Source of the DNA: Leucobacter chironomi DSM 19883
Lineage (GTDB): Bacteria; Actinomycetota; Actinomycetes; Actinomycetales; Microbacteriaceae
Direction of reading: 5' to 3'
DNA: 64,000 nucleotides
NCBI RefSeq assembly: GCF_000421845.1
Contig: NZ_ATXU01000003.1
Span: 186,001-250,000, forward strand
In this document: positions 55,417 to 64,000 of the stretch, one piece after another
Layout: every line of letters begins with the position of its first letter
Numbering within the stretch: the first letter of the stretch is position 1
Notes under the pieces: generated by a model
The model's input: only the letters and a program-made list of their open reading frames with translations
Told to the model about the DNA's origin: nothing
The model's database searches: none
Position numbers and translations under genes: made by a program

Positions 55417-56937
55417 ATGACGGACTACAGCGCGGCAGCATGGGTACGACCCCAGCCGAGTCCCGCAAGCCTGCGCGGCGACGTCGGGCTCGCGATCCTG
55501 CTCGCGGTCGCAGCGCTCACCACCTCGCTGCTCTACCAGCGCACAGGCCTCATCTCCGAGCCCGCGGAGCCGTGGGTGTGGGCGCTCGGCCTCGGGCTCA
55601 CGACGCTGCCGCTCGCCGTGCGGCGGCGCTACCCGGTGCCCGTCGCCGCAGCGGTGTCGATCGGCTTCTTCGTCTGCGGCCAGTTCGCCGTGCCCGAGAT
55701 CCTCATCGTCAACATCTGCCTCTTCATCGCGCTGTACACGGTGGGCGCCTGGGAACCGCGGCGCGCGCTCTCCGTCTGGACGCGGATCGTGATCGGCGGC
55801 GCGCTCATCGCGTGGCTGGTGCTGTCACTCATCATCTCCTCTTCCGACACCGACGCATTCCCGGGGCTGTCGCGCTCCGGGCTGTTCTCCGCCTACGCCA
55901 CCTTCGCGGTGATCCAGCTCATCACCAACCTCATGTACTTCGGCGGGGCCTTCTACTTCGGCGAGCGCTCGTGGCGAGCGGCCCGCACCCAGGCGCGACT
56001 CGAGGCGCAGGGCCGCGAGCTCGAGCTCGAGCGGCAGACGAGCGCCACACAGGCGGTGGCCCTCGACAGGCTCGGCATCGCCCGCGAGCTGCACGACGTG
56101 GTCGCGCACCACGTCTCGGTCATGGGCATCCAGGCCGCCGCGGCGCGGCGCAGCATCGAACGGGATCCCGCCCGCGCCGCTGCCGCGCTGGAAGTGGTCG
56201 AGCAGAGCGCCCACACCGCCGTCGAAGAGCTGCGGCGGCTCGTGCACACCCTGCGCACGCCCGAGGCCGAGGGGGCGTCGAGCACCGTCGGCATCGCCCA
56301 GCTCGCCACGCTCGTCGCGGAGTCGCAAAGCGCAGGCGTGCCCACCACGCTCATCGTGGCGGGCGAGCCGCGCCCGCTGCCGATGCTCGTCGACGTGGCC
56401 CTCTACCGCGTAGTGCAGGAGGCCCTCACCAATGTGCGCAAGCACGCGGGCCGCGGCGCCTCGGCCGAGGTGCGGCTGCGCTTCGAGCAGCAGGCGGTCG
56501 AGGTCGAGGTGAGCGACGATGGCGTGCGCCAGCGGGCCGGCGCACCGTCAGAGGGATCGGGGCTCGGATTGCGGGGGATGCGGGAGCGGATCGGCGCGGT
56601 CGGCGGCACCGTGCAGGCGGGCCGGCGCGAGCCCGGCGCCGGCTCGGAGGCCGGCGGCTTCCTGGTGCGGGCGGCGGTGCCGAATGTCGGCAGGAGTGCC
56701 GTCGGGAGCGCCGTCGGGAACGACTTCACGAGCGCCGAAGCTGCAGCGCAGCCCGTTCCGGAGACCGGATCAGGTGCCGGAACCGGAACAAGCGCCGGAG
56801 GTGCCGGAGGACGCACAGGCATCGACACCAGCACCAGCATCAGTGCCAGTGCCAGTGCCAGTGCCAGTGCCAGTGCCAGTGCCAGTGCCAGCACGGTGCC
56901 GACGCCGGTCGCCGAAGGATCGGAAGTGCGCTCGTGA
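55417..56937 (+). CDS. NarL-type sensor histidine kinase with (Ser-Ala) repeat tail
   Basis: A 506-residue kinase. About five membrane helices span residues 22-180, a short coiled coil follows, then HisKA_3 with the phospho-His226 in ARELHDVVAHHVSVMG, and the ATPase domain (QEALTNVRKHAG; GSGLGLRGMRERI). The C-terminal 80 residues are low complexity and include a Ser-Ala run encoded by eight AGTGCC repeats. TACCCT lies six bases before the ATG. Its stop overlaps the regulator start (GTGA). Confidence 0.9.
   Translation: MTDYSAAAWVRPQPSPASLRGDVGLAILLAVAALTTSLLYQRTGLISEPAEPWVWALGLGLTTLPLAVRRRYPVPVAAAVSIGFFVCGQFAVPEILIVNICLFIALYTVGAWEPRRALSVWTRIVIGGALIAWLVLSLIISSSDTDAFPGLSRSGLFSAYATFAVIQLITNLMYFGGAFYFGERSWRAARTQARLEAQGRELELERQTSATQAVALDRLGIARELHDVVAHHVSVMGIQAAAARRSIERDPARAAAALEVVEQSAHTAVEELRRLVHTLRTPEAEGASSTVGIAQLATLVAESQSAGVPTTLIVAGEPRPLPMLVDVALYRVVQEALTNVRKHAGRGASAEVRLRFEQQAVEVEVSDDGVRQRAGAPSEGSGLGLRGMRERIGAVGGTVQAGRREPGAGSEAGGFLVRAAVPNVGRSAVGSAVGNDFTSAEAAAQPVPETGSGAGTGTSAGGAGGRTGIDTSTSISASASASASASASASASTVPTPVAEGSEVRS
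56842..56889. repeat. in-frame hexanucleotide array (AGTGCC) in the kinase gene
   Basis: There are eight perfect copies of AGTGCC encoding Ser-Ala dipeptides near the kinase C-terminus. Copy-number change would alter length without shifting frame. Confidence 0.9.
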
Positions 56938-57695
56938 TCCGGGTTCTGCTCGTCGACGATCAGGCGCTGGTGCGCTCGGGCTTCCGCATCATCCTCGAGA
57001 CGGAGCCCGATATCGAGGTGGTCGGCGAGGCCTCGAACGGGGTCGAGGCCATCGAGCTCGCGGCCGCCCTCTCCCCCGATGTGATCTGCATGGACGTCGA
57101 GATGCCCGAGCTGAACGGCATCGAGGCCGCACGGCGCATCCTCGGCAGCCCCAGCGCAGAGGGTCCGCCCGTGCTGATCCTCACCACCTTCGGGCACGAC
57201 GCCTACCTCTTCGACGCGCTCGCGGCGGGCGTCAGCGGCTTCCTGCTCAAGACCTCGCGCGCGGAACAGCTCATCGACGCCGTTCGCACGCTCGCGGCCG
57301 GCCAGGCACTGCTCGGCGCGGATGTGACGCGAGCCGTGATCGAGCGCATCTCAGGCGGGGCATCCGCCCCGTCCGTGTCCGCACCGAGCGCCGCCGGGCC
57401 GCTCACCACCCGCGCGGGTGCCCCTGACCCCGGGGCGACGCCCGACACCGCGGGCGAACCCGACGCCGCTGCCGCGCTCGACCGCGCCGGGCTCACCGAG
57501 CGCGAGCGCGAGGTGCTGGCGCTCATGGCCGAGGGTCGATCGAACGCCGAGATCGCGAGCGAGCTCTTCCTCGGCGAGGCGACCATCAAGACCCACGTCT
57601 CGAACGTGCTGCAGAAGCTCAGCGTGCGCGACCGCATTCAGGCCGTCGTCTGGGCGCACACGCAGGGCGTCGCACAGACCCGGCGCCCCGCCTGA
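56934..57695 (+). CDS. NarL/LuxR-type response regulator
   Basis: A 253-residue regulator. The receiver domain has phospho-Asp54 in ICMDVEMPELNG and a Lys in FLLKTS. The C-terminal LuxR helix-turn-helix is GLTEREREVLALMAEGRSNAEIA. Between them is an unusually long, Pro/Ala/Thr-rich linker of about 45 residues (from about 142). The GTG start overlaps the kinase stop. It probably controls the divergent NatAB-like genes. Confidence 0.92.
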   Translation: MIRVLLVDDQALVRSGFRIILETEPDIEVVGEASNGVEAIELAAALSPDVICMDVEMPELNGIEAARRILGSPSAEGPPVLILTTFGHDAYLFDALAAGVSGFLLKTSRAEQLIDAVRTLAAGQALLGADVTRAVIERISGGASAPSVSAPSAAGPLTTRAGAPDPGATPDTAGEPDAAAALDRAGLTEREREVLALMAEGRSNAEIASELFLGEATIKTHVSNVLQKLSVRDRIQAVVWAHTQGVAQTRRPA

Positions 57696-57744
57696 CCCTC
57701 CCGCGTCCGCGGGCGCGGAAGGTCCCGGAGCGATGCCCCGGCAC

Positions 57745-58095
57745 TCAGGGGCGCTGCGCCCCCGGCAGGCACTCCCGCACTTCGACCCAGGTGTCGAGCT
57801 CGCCCGCGAGCTGGGCGGCGAGCTCCTCGGCGCGGGCCCGATCCGCCACCCGCACCACCCACAGGCGCCGCAGCGGCTTGCCCGCCTCGTTGTACCAGCC
57901 GTCGCGATGTTCGCCGCCCGGGCCGATCACCGCGGCCCGGGTGTCGCTGTCGAGGGTCTCGGTCCACTCGAGTTCGGATCGGGTGAGCAACTCGTCCTCG
58001 AAGCGCGCGAGGAATCCGACGACCTCCTCGATCCACTCCGGGGTGCGCTGCAGCAACTCGGACTCGCGGCGGTGCAGCAGAAGCATGAAACGCAT
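57745..58095 (-). CDS. YCII-related protein (DGPF domain)
   Basis: A 116-residue single-domain protein beginning MRFMLLLHRRESE, with GGEHRDGWYNEAGKPLRRLWVVRVADRARAEELA as a family-like core split over strands. YCII proteins are small alpha-beta dimers, some with hydrolase-like activity; their role is often unknown. GAGGAGGG precedes the ATG. Confidence 0.8.
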   Translation of the reverse strand: MRFMLLLHRRESELLQRTPEWIEEVVGFLARFEDELLTRSELEWTETLDSDTRAAVIGPGGEHRDGWYNEAGKPLRRLWVVRVADRARAEELAAQLAGELDTWVEVRECLPGAQRP

Positions 58096-58197
58096 GGTGC
58101 CCTCCTCGCCCGGCGATCGCGCGGCGGATCGGCCGCCTCGCGTCCCGGTACAGCCATCGTGACACAGGCCGCACGCGATCGAAACCGGCGGATCCGC

Positions 58198-58833
58198 TCA
58201 GTGCCGCGCGGGGGTCTCCCGATCGCGGGTCTCGCGCACCCGCGCCTCGATGCCGGCGATGAGGAGGTCGATGCCGCGGTCGAACACTCGTCGGTTGCGC
58301 TCGCTGCCCGAGGGGTGCTCCCGGATCAGCCGTGCGAGGATGCCGCCTGCGCGTTCGGGATCGAGGATCTCGTCAGGCGAGAGCGCGTCGAGCGTCACCC
58401 CGAAGGTGAACGCGTCGATCACCTCGATGGTGGTGAGGATCTCATCGTCGGGCAGCCCTGCTTCGACGAGCGCCTCGGTGAGCACGCGGTAGACGCTGAG
58501 CACGTCCGGCTCGTCGATGACGACGGTGAGCATGAGCTGCAGGACCCGCGGATGGTCGGCGTACATGCGCCAGGTGAGTTCGATCTCCTGGCGGATCTTC
58601 CGGCGCCAGTCGCTCGCATCGGGGAGCGGCCTGATGTACTGCGCGACGAGCACCTGGCGCATGGCCTGGATCACGCCCTCGCGCCCGGCGACGTGGTGGT
58701 AGAGGGAGGAGACGCTCACGCCGAGGCGGCGCGCGAGCGGCACGAGCTGCAGTTCCTGGCCGTCCTCGACCAGATCGATGGCGGCGCGACCGATGATCTC
58801 GCGGCTCAGTCGCGCGGTACGGGGTCTCGCCAC
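58198..58833 (-). CDS. TetR-family repressor
   Basis: A 211-residue regulator. The N-terminal helix-turn-helix is LSREIIGRAAIDLVEDG followed by LARRLGVSVSSLYHHVAGRE. The C-terminal domain resembles TetR_C ligand pockets (LTWRMYADHPRVLQLML). A GTG start follows AGGAGG. It diverges from an MFS gene, with a perfect 19-bp palindrome between them. Confidence 0.92.
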   Translation of the reverse strand: MARPRTARLSREIIGRAAIDLVEDGQELQLVPLARRLGVSVSSLYHHVAGREGVIQAMRQVLVAQYIRPLPDASDWRRKIRQEIELTWRMYADHPRVLQLMLTVVIDEPDVLSVYRVLTEALVEAGLPDDEILTTIEVIDAFTFGVTLDALSPDEILDPERAGGILARLIREHPSGSERNRRVFDRGIDLLIAGIEARVRETRDRETPARH

Positions 58834-58894
58834 GGAGCCTCCTTTCGCATTCCTGCTTGACAGATCCTCCCACAGGAGCCAGCATGTTCACGTT

Positions 58895-58913
58895 AACCGA
58901 AATCATTTCGGTT
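58895..58913. promoter_or_regulatory. TetR operator between repressor and MFS genes
   Basis: AACCGAAATCATTTCGGTT is a perfect palindrome with 9-bp arms around one base. It lies in the 111-bp divergent gap, a typical TetR binding site. Confidence 0.8.
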
Positions 58914-58944
58914 TTCCCGCCAGAGCCGCCGGAGAAGAGAGCCC

Positions 58945-60183
58945 GTGAATACGCACACCGCCACCCCCATCGCCGACCCCCGCTTTCCGTTGACGCTGCG
59001 CAACGGCAGCGCGACCTTCCTCATCGCGCTCGCCAGCCTGATGATGGCGAACCTCGCACCCTTCATCATGACCGCGCTCGGCGCGCTCGGATTCGACATC
59101 ATCGAGAGCGGCAACGTGCTCACCTGGGCCCTGCTGGCCTCCGCAGTCGTCGGCCTCGCCACCGCCCGCCTCGCCTCCGGGCGCGCCCGCCGCCCCCTGG
59201 CCATGGCCGGTCTCGCCCTCGCAGTGGTCGCCTTCACCGCCGCGGCCCTCGTGCCCTCGCCCGCGATCACCGTGACGGGCCTCATCGTCGGCGGCGCCGG
59301 CGTCGGCGCCGCGATCTCCACCTCGGGCGCCGCGATCGCGGCCCTCCGGAACCCCAACCGCGTGGCGGCCACCAGCGGCCTCGTCAACCGCGTGCTCATC
59401 ACGATCGTGCTGGCCGCGATCCCGATCCTCGGCATCACGCAGGGCAGCGTCTTCGGCGCCCTCGCCCTCATCTCGCTCGTCGGCCTGGCCCTCGCCGCCT
59501 GGCTGCCCGACTCCCCCGAGCACGCCGAACCGGCCGACGTGACCACCAGCCTGCAGATCGCCGAGCCGCGGCGCATCACCGTCGCCGGCATCGTGATCCT
59601 GCTGGTCTTCCCCCTCTGGGGCACGAGCGAGGACGCGATCTGGACCATGGCGCCCGCGCTCGGCGCGGCGGTCGGCCTCGGCGAGCAGCCGCTCGGATTC
59701 GCCCTGAGCCTCGCCGCGGCCGGCGGCATCGTCGGCATGCTGATCGTCACCGTGCTCGGCAACCGCATCGGCCGGGCGGTGCCGCTCGCCATCGCACTCG
59801 CCATCGGCGGCGCCCTCAAGATCTGGATCGGCTTCGCCGCCGACCCCGCCCTGCTCGCCGCGCTCATCATCGCCGTGAACACGGTCTACGCCTTCGCGTT
59901 CACGCTCTACGTCGCGACGGCCGCAGGACTCGACGCCCGCGGCCGCTGGTCCGGGCCGCTGCTGGGCGCCTACCTCGTCGGTTCGAGCTTCGCCCCGCTC
60001 ATCGGCGGCGCGTTCATCGAGTGGTTCGGTGTTCCCGTCTTCACCCTCATCACCGGCCTCATCAGCTTCGCCGTGATCATCCCGACGGTCGTCATCGCGC
60101 GGATCTCGGTCGGCGCGGAGCGCGCACTCGCGCGATCCGCCGCAGCCGAATCCCCCGCACCGGCCGTCCAGGCCGAGGCCTGA
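58945..60183 (+). CDS. MFS transporter controlled by TetR
   Basis: A 412-residue, 12-helix major facilitator with a Pro/Ala tail. The second half opens at RRITVAGIVILLVFPLWGTSE. Motif A is poorly conserved (TARLASGRARRPL). The GTG start is preceded by GAAGAGAG. The TetR and operator next to it imply ligand-induced efflux; the substrate is unknown. Confidence 0.85.
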   Translation: MNTHTATPIADPRFPLTLRNGSATFLIALASLMMANLAPFIMTALGALGFDIIESGNVLTWALLASAVVGLATARLASGRARRPLAMAGLALAVVAFTAAALVPSPAITVTGLIVGGAGVGAAISTSGAAIAALRNPNRVAATSGLVNRVLITIVLAAIPILGITQGSVFGALALISLVGLALAAWLPDSPEHAEPADVTTSLQIAEPRRITVAGIVILLVFPLWGTSEDAIWTMAPALGAAVGLGEQPLGFALSLAAAGGIVGMLIVTVLGNRIGRAVPLAIALAIGGALKIWIGFAADPALLAALIIAVNTVYAFAFTLYVATAAGLDARGRWSGPLLGAYLVGSSFAPLIGGAFIEWFGVPVFTLITGLISFAVIIPTVVIARISVGAERALARSAAAESPAPAVQAEA

Positions 60184-60246
60184 GCCCGCAGTGCCCAGCG
60201 GCTACGATCGACAGCATCCCCCCTCCACCCACGAAAGCGAGCACCC

Positions 60247-61887
60247 TTGACTGCCACCACCACGATCTACCGCAACGCGTCGGTCTTCACCGGCGACGCC
60301 TCCGTCGCTCCCCGTGAGAGCTTCGCGGTGCGCGAGGGCCGGATCCTCGCGGCAGGCGACCTCGACGCGGTGCGCCTGGCCGCCGGAGCCGCCGAGGAGG
60401 TCGACCTGGGCGGCGCGCTCGTGACGCCCGGGGTGATCGAGGGCCACTCCCACATGCTCATGCTGGGCGAGTCGCTGACGAAGGTGCAGTTGCGCGACGC
60501 GAAGACGGTCGCCGAGGTGCAGGAGCGTCTCACCGCCGCCCGGGCCGCCAGCCCCGACGCACCGCGCGTGCTGGGCACCAGCTGGCTGTTCGACATCTTC
60601 GAGGAGGGCGAGCGCCCCACCGCCGCCGTGCTCGACGCCGCGGTGCCCGATGTGCCGGTGATTCTCGACGCGAACGACCTGCACTCGGTCTGGGCCAACA
60701 CCGCCGCCCTGGAGGCGATGGGCATCACCCGCGAGACCCCCGACCCGGTGGGCGGCGAGATCGTGCGCGACGAGAACGGCGACGCGACCGGCTTCCTCAT
60801 CGAGACGGCGGCGGTGCAGTACGCGTGGGGCTACCTCGACGAGGTCACCACCGATGCGGATCGCGATCGCTTCCTCGCCGCCGCCTTCGCCGCGTACCTC
60901 GAGACGGGTGTCACCGGAGCCACCGAGATGTCGTTCGGCCACGCCGACCTCGCGACCTACCGCCGCCTGCTCGACCGCGACGGCCGCCTGCCCTTCCCCG
61001 TGAACGCGCACTGGATGCTGACCGCGACCGGCGACCTCGCGTCCGACCTCGCGCAGATCGACGAGGTCGCCCGCATCCGCGACGAGGTCGCCGCGCAGTA
61101 CGGCGACGAGTGGCTGCGCATCGCGGGCGTCAAGTTCATCCTCGACGGCGTGATCGACGCCTGCACCGCGGCGATGCGCGCGCCCTACGCGAACGGCGAG
61201 CTGCCGGGGCCGATCTGGGAGCGCGAGTTCGCGCTGCCGACCGCGGTCGCGGCCGACGCCGCGGGCCTGCAGCTCGCGCTGCACGCGATCGGCGACGAGG
61301 CGAGCACGATCGCGCTCGACATGGTGCAGGAGTGCATCCGGGTGAACGGCCCGCGCGCGGATCGCCGCCCGCGCGTCGAGCACCTCGAGTCGGTGGCCGA
61401 CGACACCATCGCCCGCATGGCGGCCCTCGGCGTGACCGCGTCGATGCAGCCGGTGCACTGCGACCCCGCCGTGCTCGACAACTGGCAGGCCGTGCTCGGC
61501 GACGAGCGCGCGCACACGGGCTTCCCGTGGCACAAGTTCCGCGATGCGGGCGTGCTGCTCGCGCTCGGCACCGACGCGCCCACCGCTCCCCACGAGGCGC
61601 CGAACAACCTCTTCATCGCGCTCACCGCGAAGTCGGCGCTGGATCGCAGCCGCGAGGCCTATCAGCCGCAGCGCGTGTTCACCCCTGCCGACGCCCTCGA
61701 AGCGCTCACGCTCGGCACGGCGACCGCGACGCGCCGGGAGGGCGAGGCGGGACGCATCGCAGCCGGCTACCGCGCGACCGTGGTGGTGTGGTCGGCGAAC
61801 GCGCTGGCCGACGCCCCCGAAGCGCTGCTCGATACCGAAGCCGCGCTCACCATGGTCGACGGCGAGGTCGTGCACCGCAAGGCGTAA
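60247..61887 (+). CDS. amidohydrolase, YtcJ-like
   Basis: A 546-residue metal-dependent hydrolase. The metal site is seen in VTPGVIEGHSHMLML near residue 73, with further His in LHAIGDEAS and RVEHLE, and the closing TDAPTAPHE and LTLGTATATR blocks. YtcJ/LAF3-type amidohydrolases act on amide or related bonds in varied substrates. The TTG start at 60247 is preceded by AAAGCGAG. It follows the MFS gene by 63 bp, possibly as its substrate's degrader. Confidence 0.88.
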   Translation: MTATTTIYRNASVFTGDASVAPRESFAVREGRILAAGDLDAVRLAAGAAEEVDLGGALVTPGVIEGHSHMLMLGESLTKVQLRDAKTVAEVQERLTAARAASPDAPRVLGTSWLFDIFEEGERPTAAVLDAAVPDVPVILDANDLHSVWANTAALEAMGITRETPDPVGGEIVRDENGDATGFLIETAAVQYAWGYLDEVTTDADRDRFLAAAFAAYLETGVTGATEMSFGHADLATYRRLLDRDGRLPFPVNAHWMLTATGDLASDLAQIDEVARIRDEVAAQYGDEWLRIAGVKFILDGVIDACTAAMRAPYANGELPGPIWEREFALPTAVAADAAGLQLALHAIGDEASTIALDMVQECIRVNGPRADRRPRVEHLESVADDTIARMAALGVTASMQPVHCDPAVLDNWQAVLGDERAHTGFPWHKFRDAGVLLALGTDAPTAPHEAPNNLFIALTAKSALDRSREAYQPQRVFTPADALEALTLGTATATRREGEAGRIAAGYRATVVVWSANALADAPEALLDTEAALTMVDGEVVHRKA

Positions 61888-61906
61888 CCCTACGCCTCGC
61901 CTTCGG

Positions 61907-61970
61907 TATGGGATCTGCCGTTCCGATGCCCGATCCGGCCCGGATCGGCATCGGAACGGCAGATCCCATA
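61907..61970. repeat. 64-bp palindromic element, copy 2
   Basis: Perfect 24-bp arms (61907-61930 with 61947-61970) enclose a further palindromic centre (GATCCGG-C-CCGGATC). The outer 14 bases match copy 1 exactly, and both copies are followed three bases later by ATCGCCGCC. It lies 20 bp after the amidohydrolase stop. Confidence 0.85.
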
Positions 61971-62039
61971 TCTATCGCCGCCGCCCCACGGCGCACACCC
62001 GCCCTGGTGCCGCTCAGCCCGGCCCACCAGAATGAGTGC

Positions 62040-62906
62040 ATGACCGAAGCACACGGGTACACCGAGTTCAGCTACACCGACGCGCACGGCATCGAGATCG
62101 CCGCGTACGAGTGGGCCGCGGACGAACCCATCGGCGCGGTGCAGATCGCGCACGGCGTCGGCGAGCACGCCAAGCGCTACGACGCGTTCGCCCGCGCCCT
62201 CACCGGAGCAGGCTTCACCGTCTACGCCGACGACCACCGCGGGCACGGCGAGACCGGGCGCCGGCAGCACGAGGGCGACCTGTCGAAGCTCGGCCGCCTC
62301 GGACCCGGCGGCCTGCGCGCGGCGGAGGCCGCGATCCTGCAGCTCACCGGGATCATCCGCGAACGGCACCCGGGCCTGCCGCTCGTGATGTTCGCCCACT
62401 CCTGGGGATCGCTGATGGCGCAGCGCATTCTGAACGAGCACCCGCGGGCCTGGGACGCTCTGGTGCTCTCCGGCTCGGCGTTCCGCACCTTCAAGCACAT
62501 GGAGAGCGGCGATCTCAACGCGAAGTGGAAGACCGAGGGCGCCAACGGCTTCGAGTGGCTGAGCCGCGACGCCGAGACCGCGCAGACCTTCATCGCCGAC
62601 GAACTCTGCTTCGGCGCCGACATCGCGCGACTCTTCGGCGTGGCCGACTCGCTGCGTCTGTTCGGCAAGCCGGGGCCCGGGATCCCGGGCGACCTGCCGA
62701 TCCTCATCGTGTCGGGGGCCGAGGACCCCCTCACCCGAGGCGACGGCCTGCGCCAGCTCGCGGACGCCTACCGCAGGCGGGGCGTGCGCGACGTCACCGT
62801 GAAGATCTACCCCGATGCACGGCACGAGACGCTCAACGAGACCAACCGTGACGAGGTCTACTCGGATCTCATCACCTGGGTGGTGGACCGCGTCGCAGCG
62901 GAGTAG
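62040..62906 (+). CDS. alpha/beta hydrolase, monoacylglycerol lipase/lysophospholipase-like
   Basis: A 288-residue Hydrolase_4 protein. The nucleophile Ser121 lies in MFAHSWGSL, the acid is probably in VSGAEDPLTRG, and the His is in YPDARHETLNE. ADDHRGHGETG near residues 63-73 is typical of lysophospholipases. The ATG at 62040 is fixed by the family N-terminus; the longer frame is antisense-like extension through the previous gene. Confidence 0.9.
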   Translation: MTEAHGYTEFSYTDAHGIEIAAYEWAADEPIGAVQIAHGVGEHAKRYDAFARALTGAGFTVYADDHRGHGETGRRQHEGDLSKLGRLGPGGLRAAEAAILQLTGIIRERHPGLPLVMFAHSWGSLMAQRILNEHPRAWDALVLSGSAFRTFKHMESGDLNAKWKTEGANGFEWLSRDAETAQTFIADELCFGADIARLFGVADSLRLFGKPGPGIPGDLPILIVSGAEDPLTRGDGLRQLADAYRRRGVRDVTVKIYPDARHETLNETNRDEVYSDLITWVVDRVAAE

Positions 62907-62941
62907 TGCGGCGCGCACGACTGTGGGCGTACGCTGAGACC

Positions 62942-63997
62942 ATGAGCATGCACGGTGAGTACAAAGTTCCCGGCGGCAAGCTGGTGGTCGTCGACTTCGA
63001 CGTGGTCGGAGGGCGCATCAGCGGCTTCAAGCTCTCGGGGGATTTCTTTCTCGAACCCGACGACGCGCTCGAATGCATCAACGGCGCCGTCGAAGGGCTG
63101 AACCCGTCGAGCACGATCGAGGAGTTCGCCGAGGCGATCCGCGCCGCGTTGCCCACCGAAGTGCATCTGCTCGGATTCACGCCCGGATCCGTGGGCGTGG
63201 CGATCCGGCGCGCCATCACCGGGGCCGCGCACTGGCGCGACTACGACTGGCAGATCCTGCACGAGCCGCCCGTGGCCCCCGTGCTGAACGCGGCGCTCGA
63301 CGAGGTGCTCACGGCCGCTGTCGGCGAGGGGCTGCGCGGCCCCACGCTGCGCATCTGGGAGTGGAACGCGCCCGCCGTCTTCATCGGCAGCTTCCAGTCG
63401 GTGAAGAACGAGGTCGACGAGGAGCAGGCCGCCGCGCACGGCGCCCAGATCGTGCGCCGCATCTCGGGCGGCGGCGCAATGTACATGGCCCCCGAGGCGT
63501 GCATCACCTACGCGCTGTACGTGCCGGGCGAGTTGGTGCGCGGCATGAGCTTCGCCGACTCCTACGCCTACCTCGACGAGTGGGTGCTGGAGGCGCTGCA
63601 GGCGCTCGGCATCGACGCGCACTACAAGCCCCTCAACGACATCACGAGCCCCCAGGGCAAGATCGGCGGGGCGGCCCAGAAGCGGTTGGGGTCCGGTGCG
63701 GTGCTGCACCACGTCACGATGGCCTACGACATGGACCCGGCGGTGATGACGCAGGTGCTGCGGATCGGGCGCGAGAAGCTCTCCGACAAAGGCACCACGA
63801 GCGCGCAGAAGCGGGTGGATCCGCTGCGCAGTCAGACCGGGCTGAGCCGCGAGGAGATCATCGAGAAGATGGTCGAGGTGTTCAAGCAGCGGCACGGCGG
63901 CAGCGACGGCGAGGTCACCGAGGGCGAGTGGGACGCGGCGGAGCGGCTGGTCGAGCAGAAGTTTCTCACGGAGGGGTGGATCCGGCGCGTGCCCTGA
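62942..63997 (+). CDS. lplA: lipoate-protein ligase A with N-terminal accessory domain
   Basis: A 351-residue protein. Residues about 1-90 form the small lipoate-ligase accessory domain (VPGGKLVVVDFDVVGGRISG), which in E. coli LplA is C-terminal. The catalytic domain follows: VFIGSFQSVKNEVDEEQA, IVRRISGGGAMY, and DITSPQGKIGGAAQKRL with the lysine that contacts lipoyl-AMP. It attaches lipoate to dehydrogenase complexes. TACGCT lies six bases before the ATG at 62942. The gene is complete. Confidence 0.92.
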   Translation: MSMHGEYKVPGGKLVVVDFDVVGGRISGFKLSGDFFLEPDDALECINGAVEGLNPSSTIEEFAEAIRAALPTEVHLLGFTPGSVGVAIRRAITGAAHWRDYDWQILHEPPVAPVLNAALDEVLTAAVGEGLRGPTLRIWEWNAPAVFIGSFQSVKNEVDEEQAAAHGAQIVRRISGGGAMYMAPEACITYALYVPGELVRGMSFADSYAYLDEWVLEALQALGIDAHYKPLNDITSPQGKIGGAAQKRLGSGAVLHHVTMAYDMDPAVMTQVLRIGREKLSDKGTTSAQKRVDPLRSQTGLSREEIIEKMVEVFKQRHGGSDGEVTEGEWDAAERLVEQKFLTEGWIRRVP

Positions 63998-64000
63998 GGT

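Overview
The window is high-GC DNA from an actinobacterium. Class Ib ribonucleotide reductase (nrdHIEF), System II cytochrome c maturation genes, sortase substrates with LATTG/LSTTG-type motifs and many leaderless-looking starts (TANNNT six bases before the start codon) point to Microbacteriaceae. A Leucobacter-like genus is a guess. No rRNA, tRNA or CRISPR array was seen.

Region 1 (1-21.1 kb) is a metal, copper and cytochrome island, mostly on the minus strand. It holds a copper-type module (blaI, M56 protease, HMA copper chaperone, start of a CopD/CtaG-like membrane protein) with two matching BlaI-type operators. Next come an arsR/CDF pair with its own operators, a SURF1 gene, an M23 hydrolase, and an overlapping operon resA-ccdA-resB-dsbA-ccsB-lnt-lspA-DUF6804. 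A second CtaG gene, another M23 hydrolase with a coupled 38-residue membrane peptide, and small membrane proteins follow. ResA has a lipobox, which may explain the lspA/lnt pair inside the operon. A candidate small RNA lies at 6076-6159.

Region 2 (21.1-23.0 kb) is decayed DNA: a metal P-type ATPase whose catalytic motifs are all altered, and a fragment of an unknown gene.

Region 3 (about 22.6-32.3 kb) is a small integrated element. It encodes a secreted, sortase-anchored adhesin with a possible internal thioester, DprA, a TraD/VirD4-type coupling protein, an SSB-like protein, DUF4913, excisionase and tyrosine integrase. It lacks a relaxase and a transfer channel. Next to the integrase lie six CGTGCCAC-type sites in three pairs about 85 bp apart. 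The element abuts the nrdF terminator.

Region 4 (32.4-41.1 kb) is core-like: nrdF, nrdE, nrdI, nrdH with NrdR boxes and a DnaA box, rlmH, an aminotransferase and an ABC exporter.

Region 5 (41.2-50.1 kb) pairs a one-protein ECF sigma/zinc-finger/transmembrane/ectodomain fusion with a divergent 2192-residue sortase-anchored surface protein. This is the best candidate here for a little-described system.

Region 6 (50.2-64 kb) carries transport, regulation and metabolism genes: thiamine-binding protein, DHA2 MFS pump, aldo/keto reductase, NatAB-like ABC transporter divergent from a two-component system, TetR/MFS pair, amidohydrolase, alpha/beta hydrolase and a lipoate ligase. Two related 64-bp palindromes and two hexanucleotide arrays also lie here.
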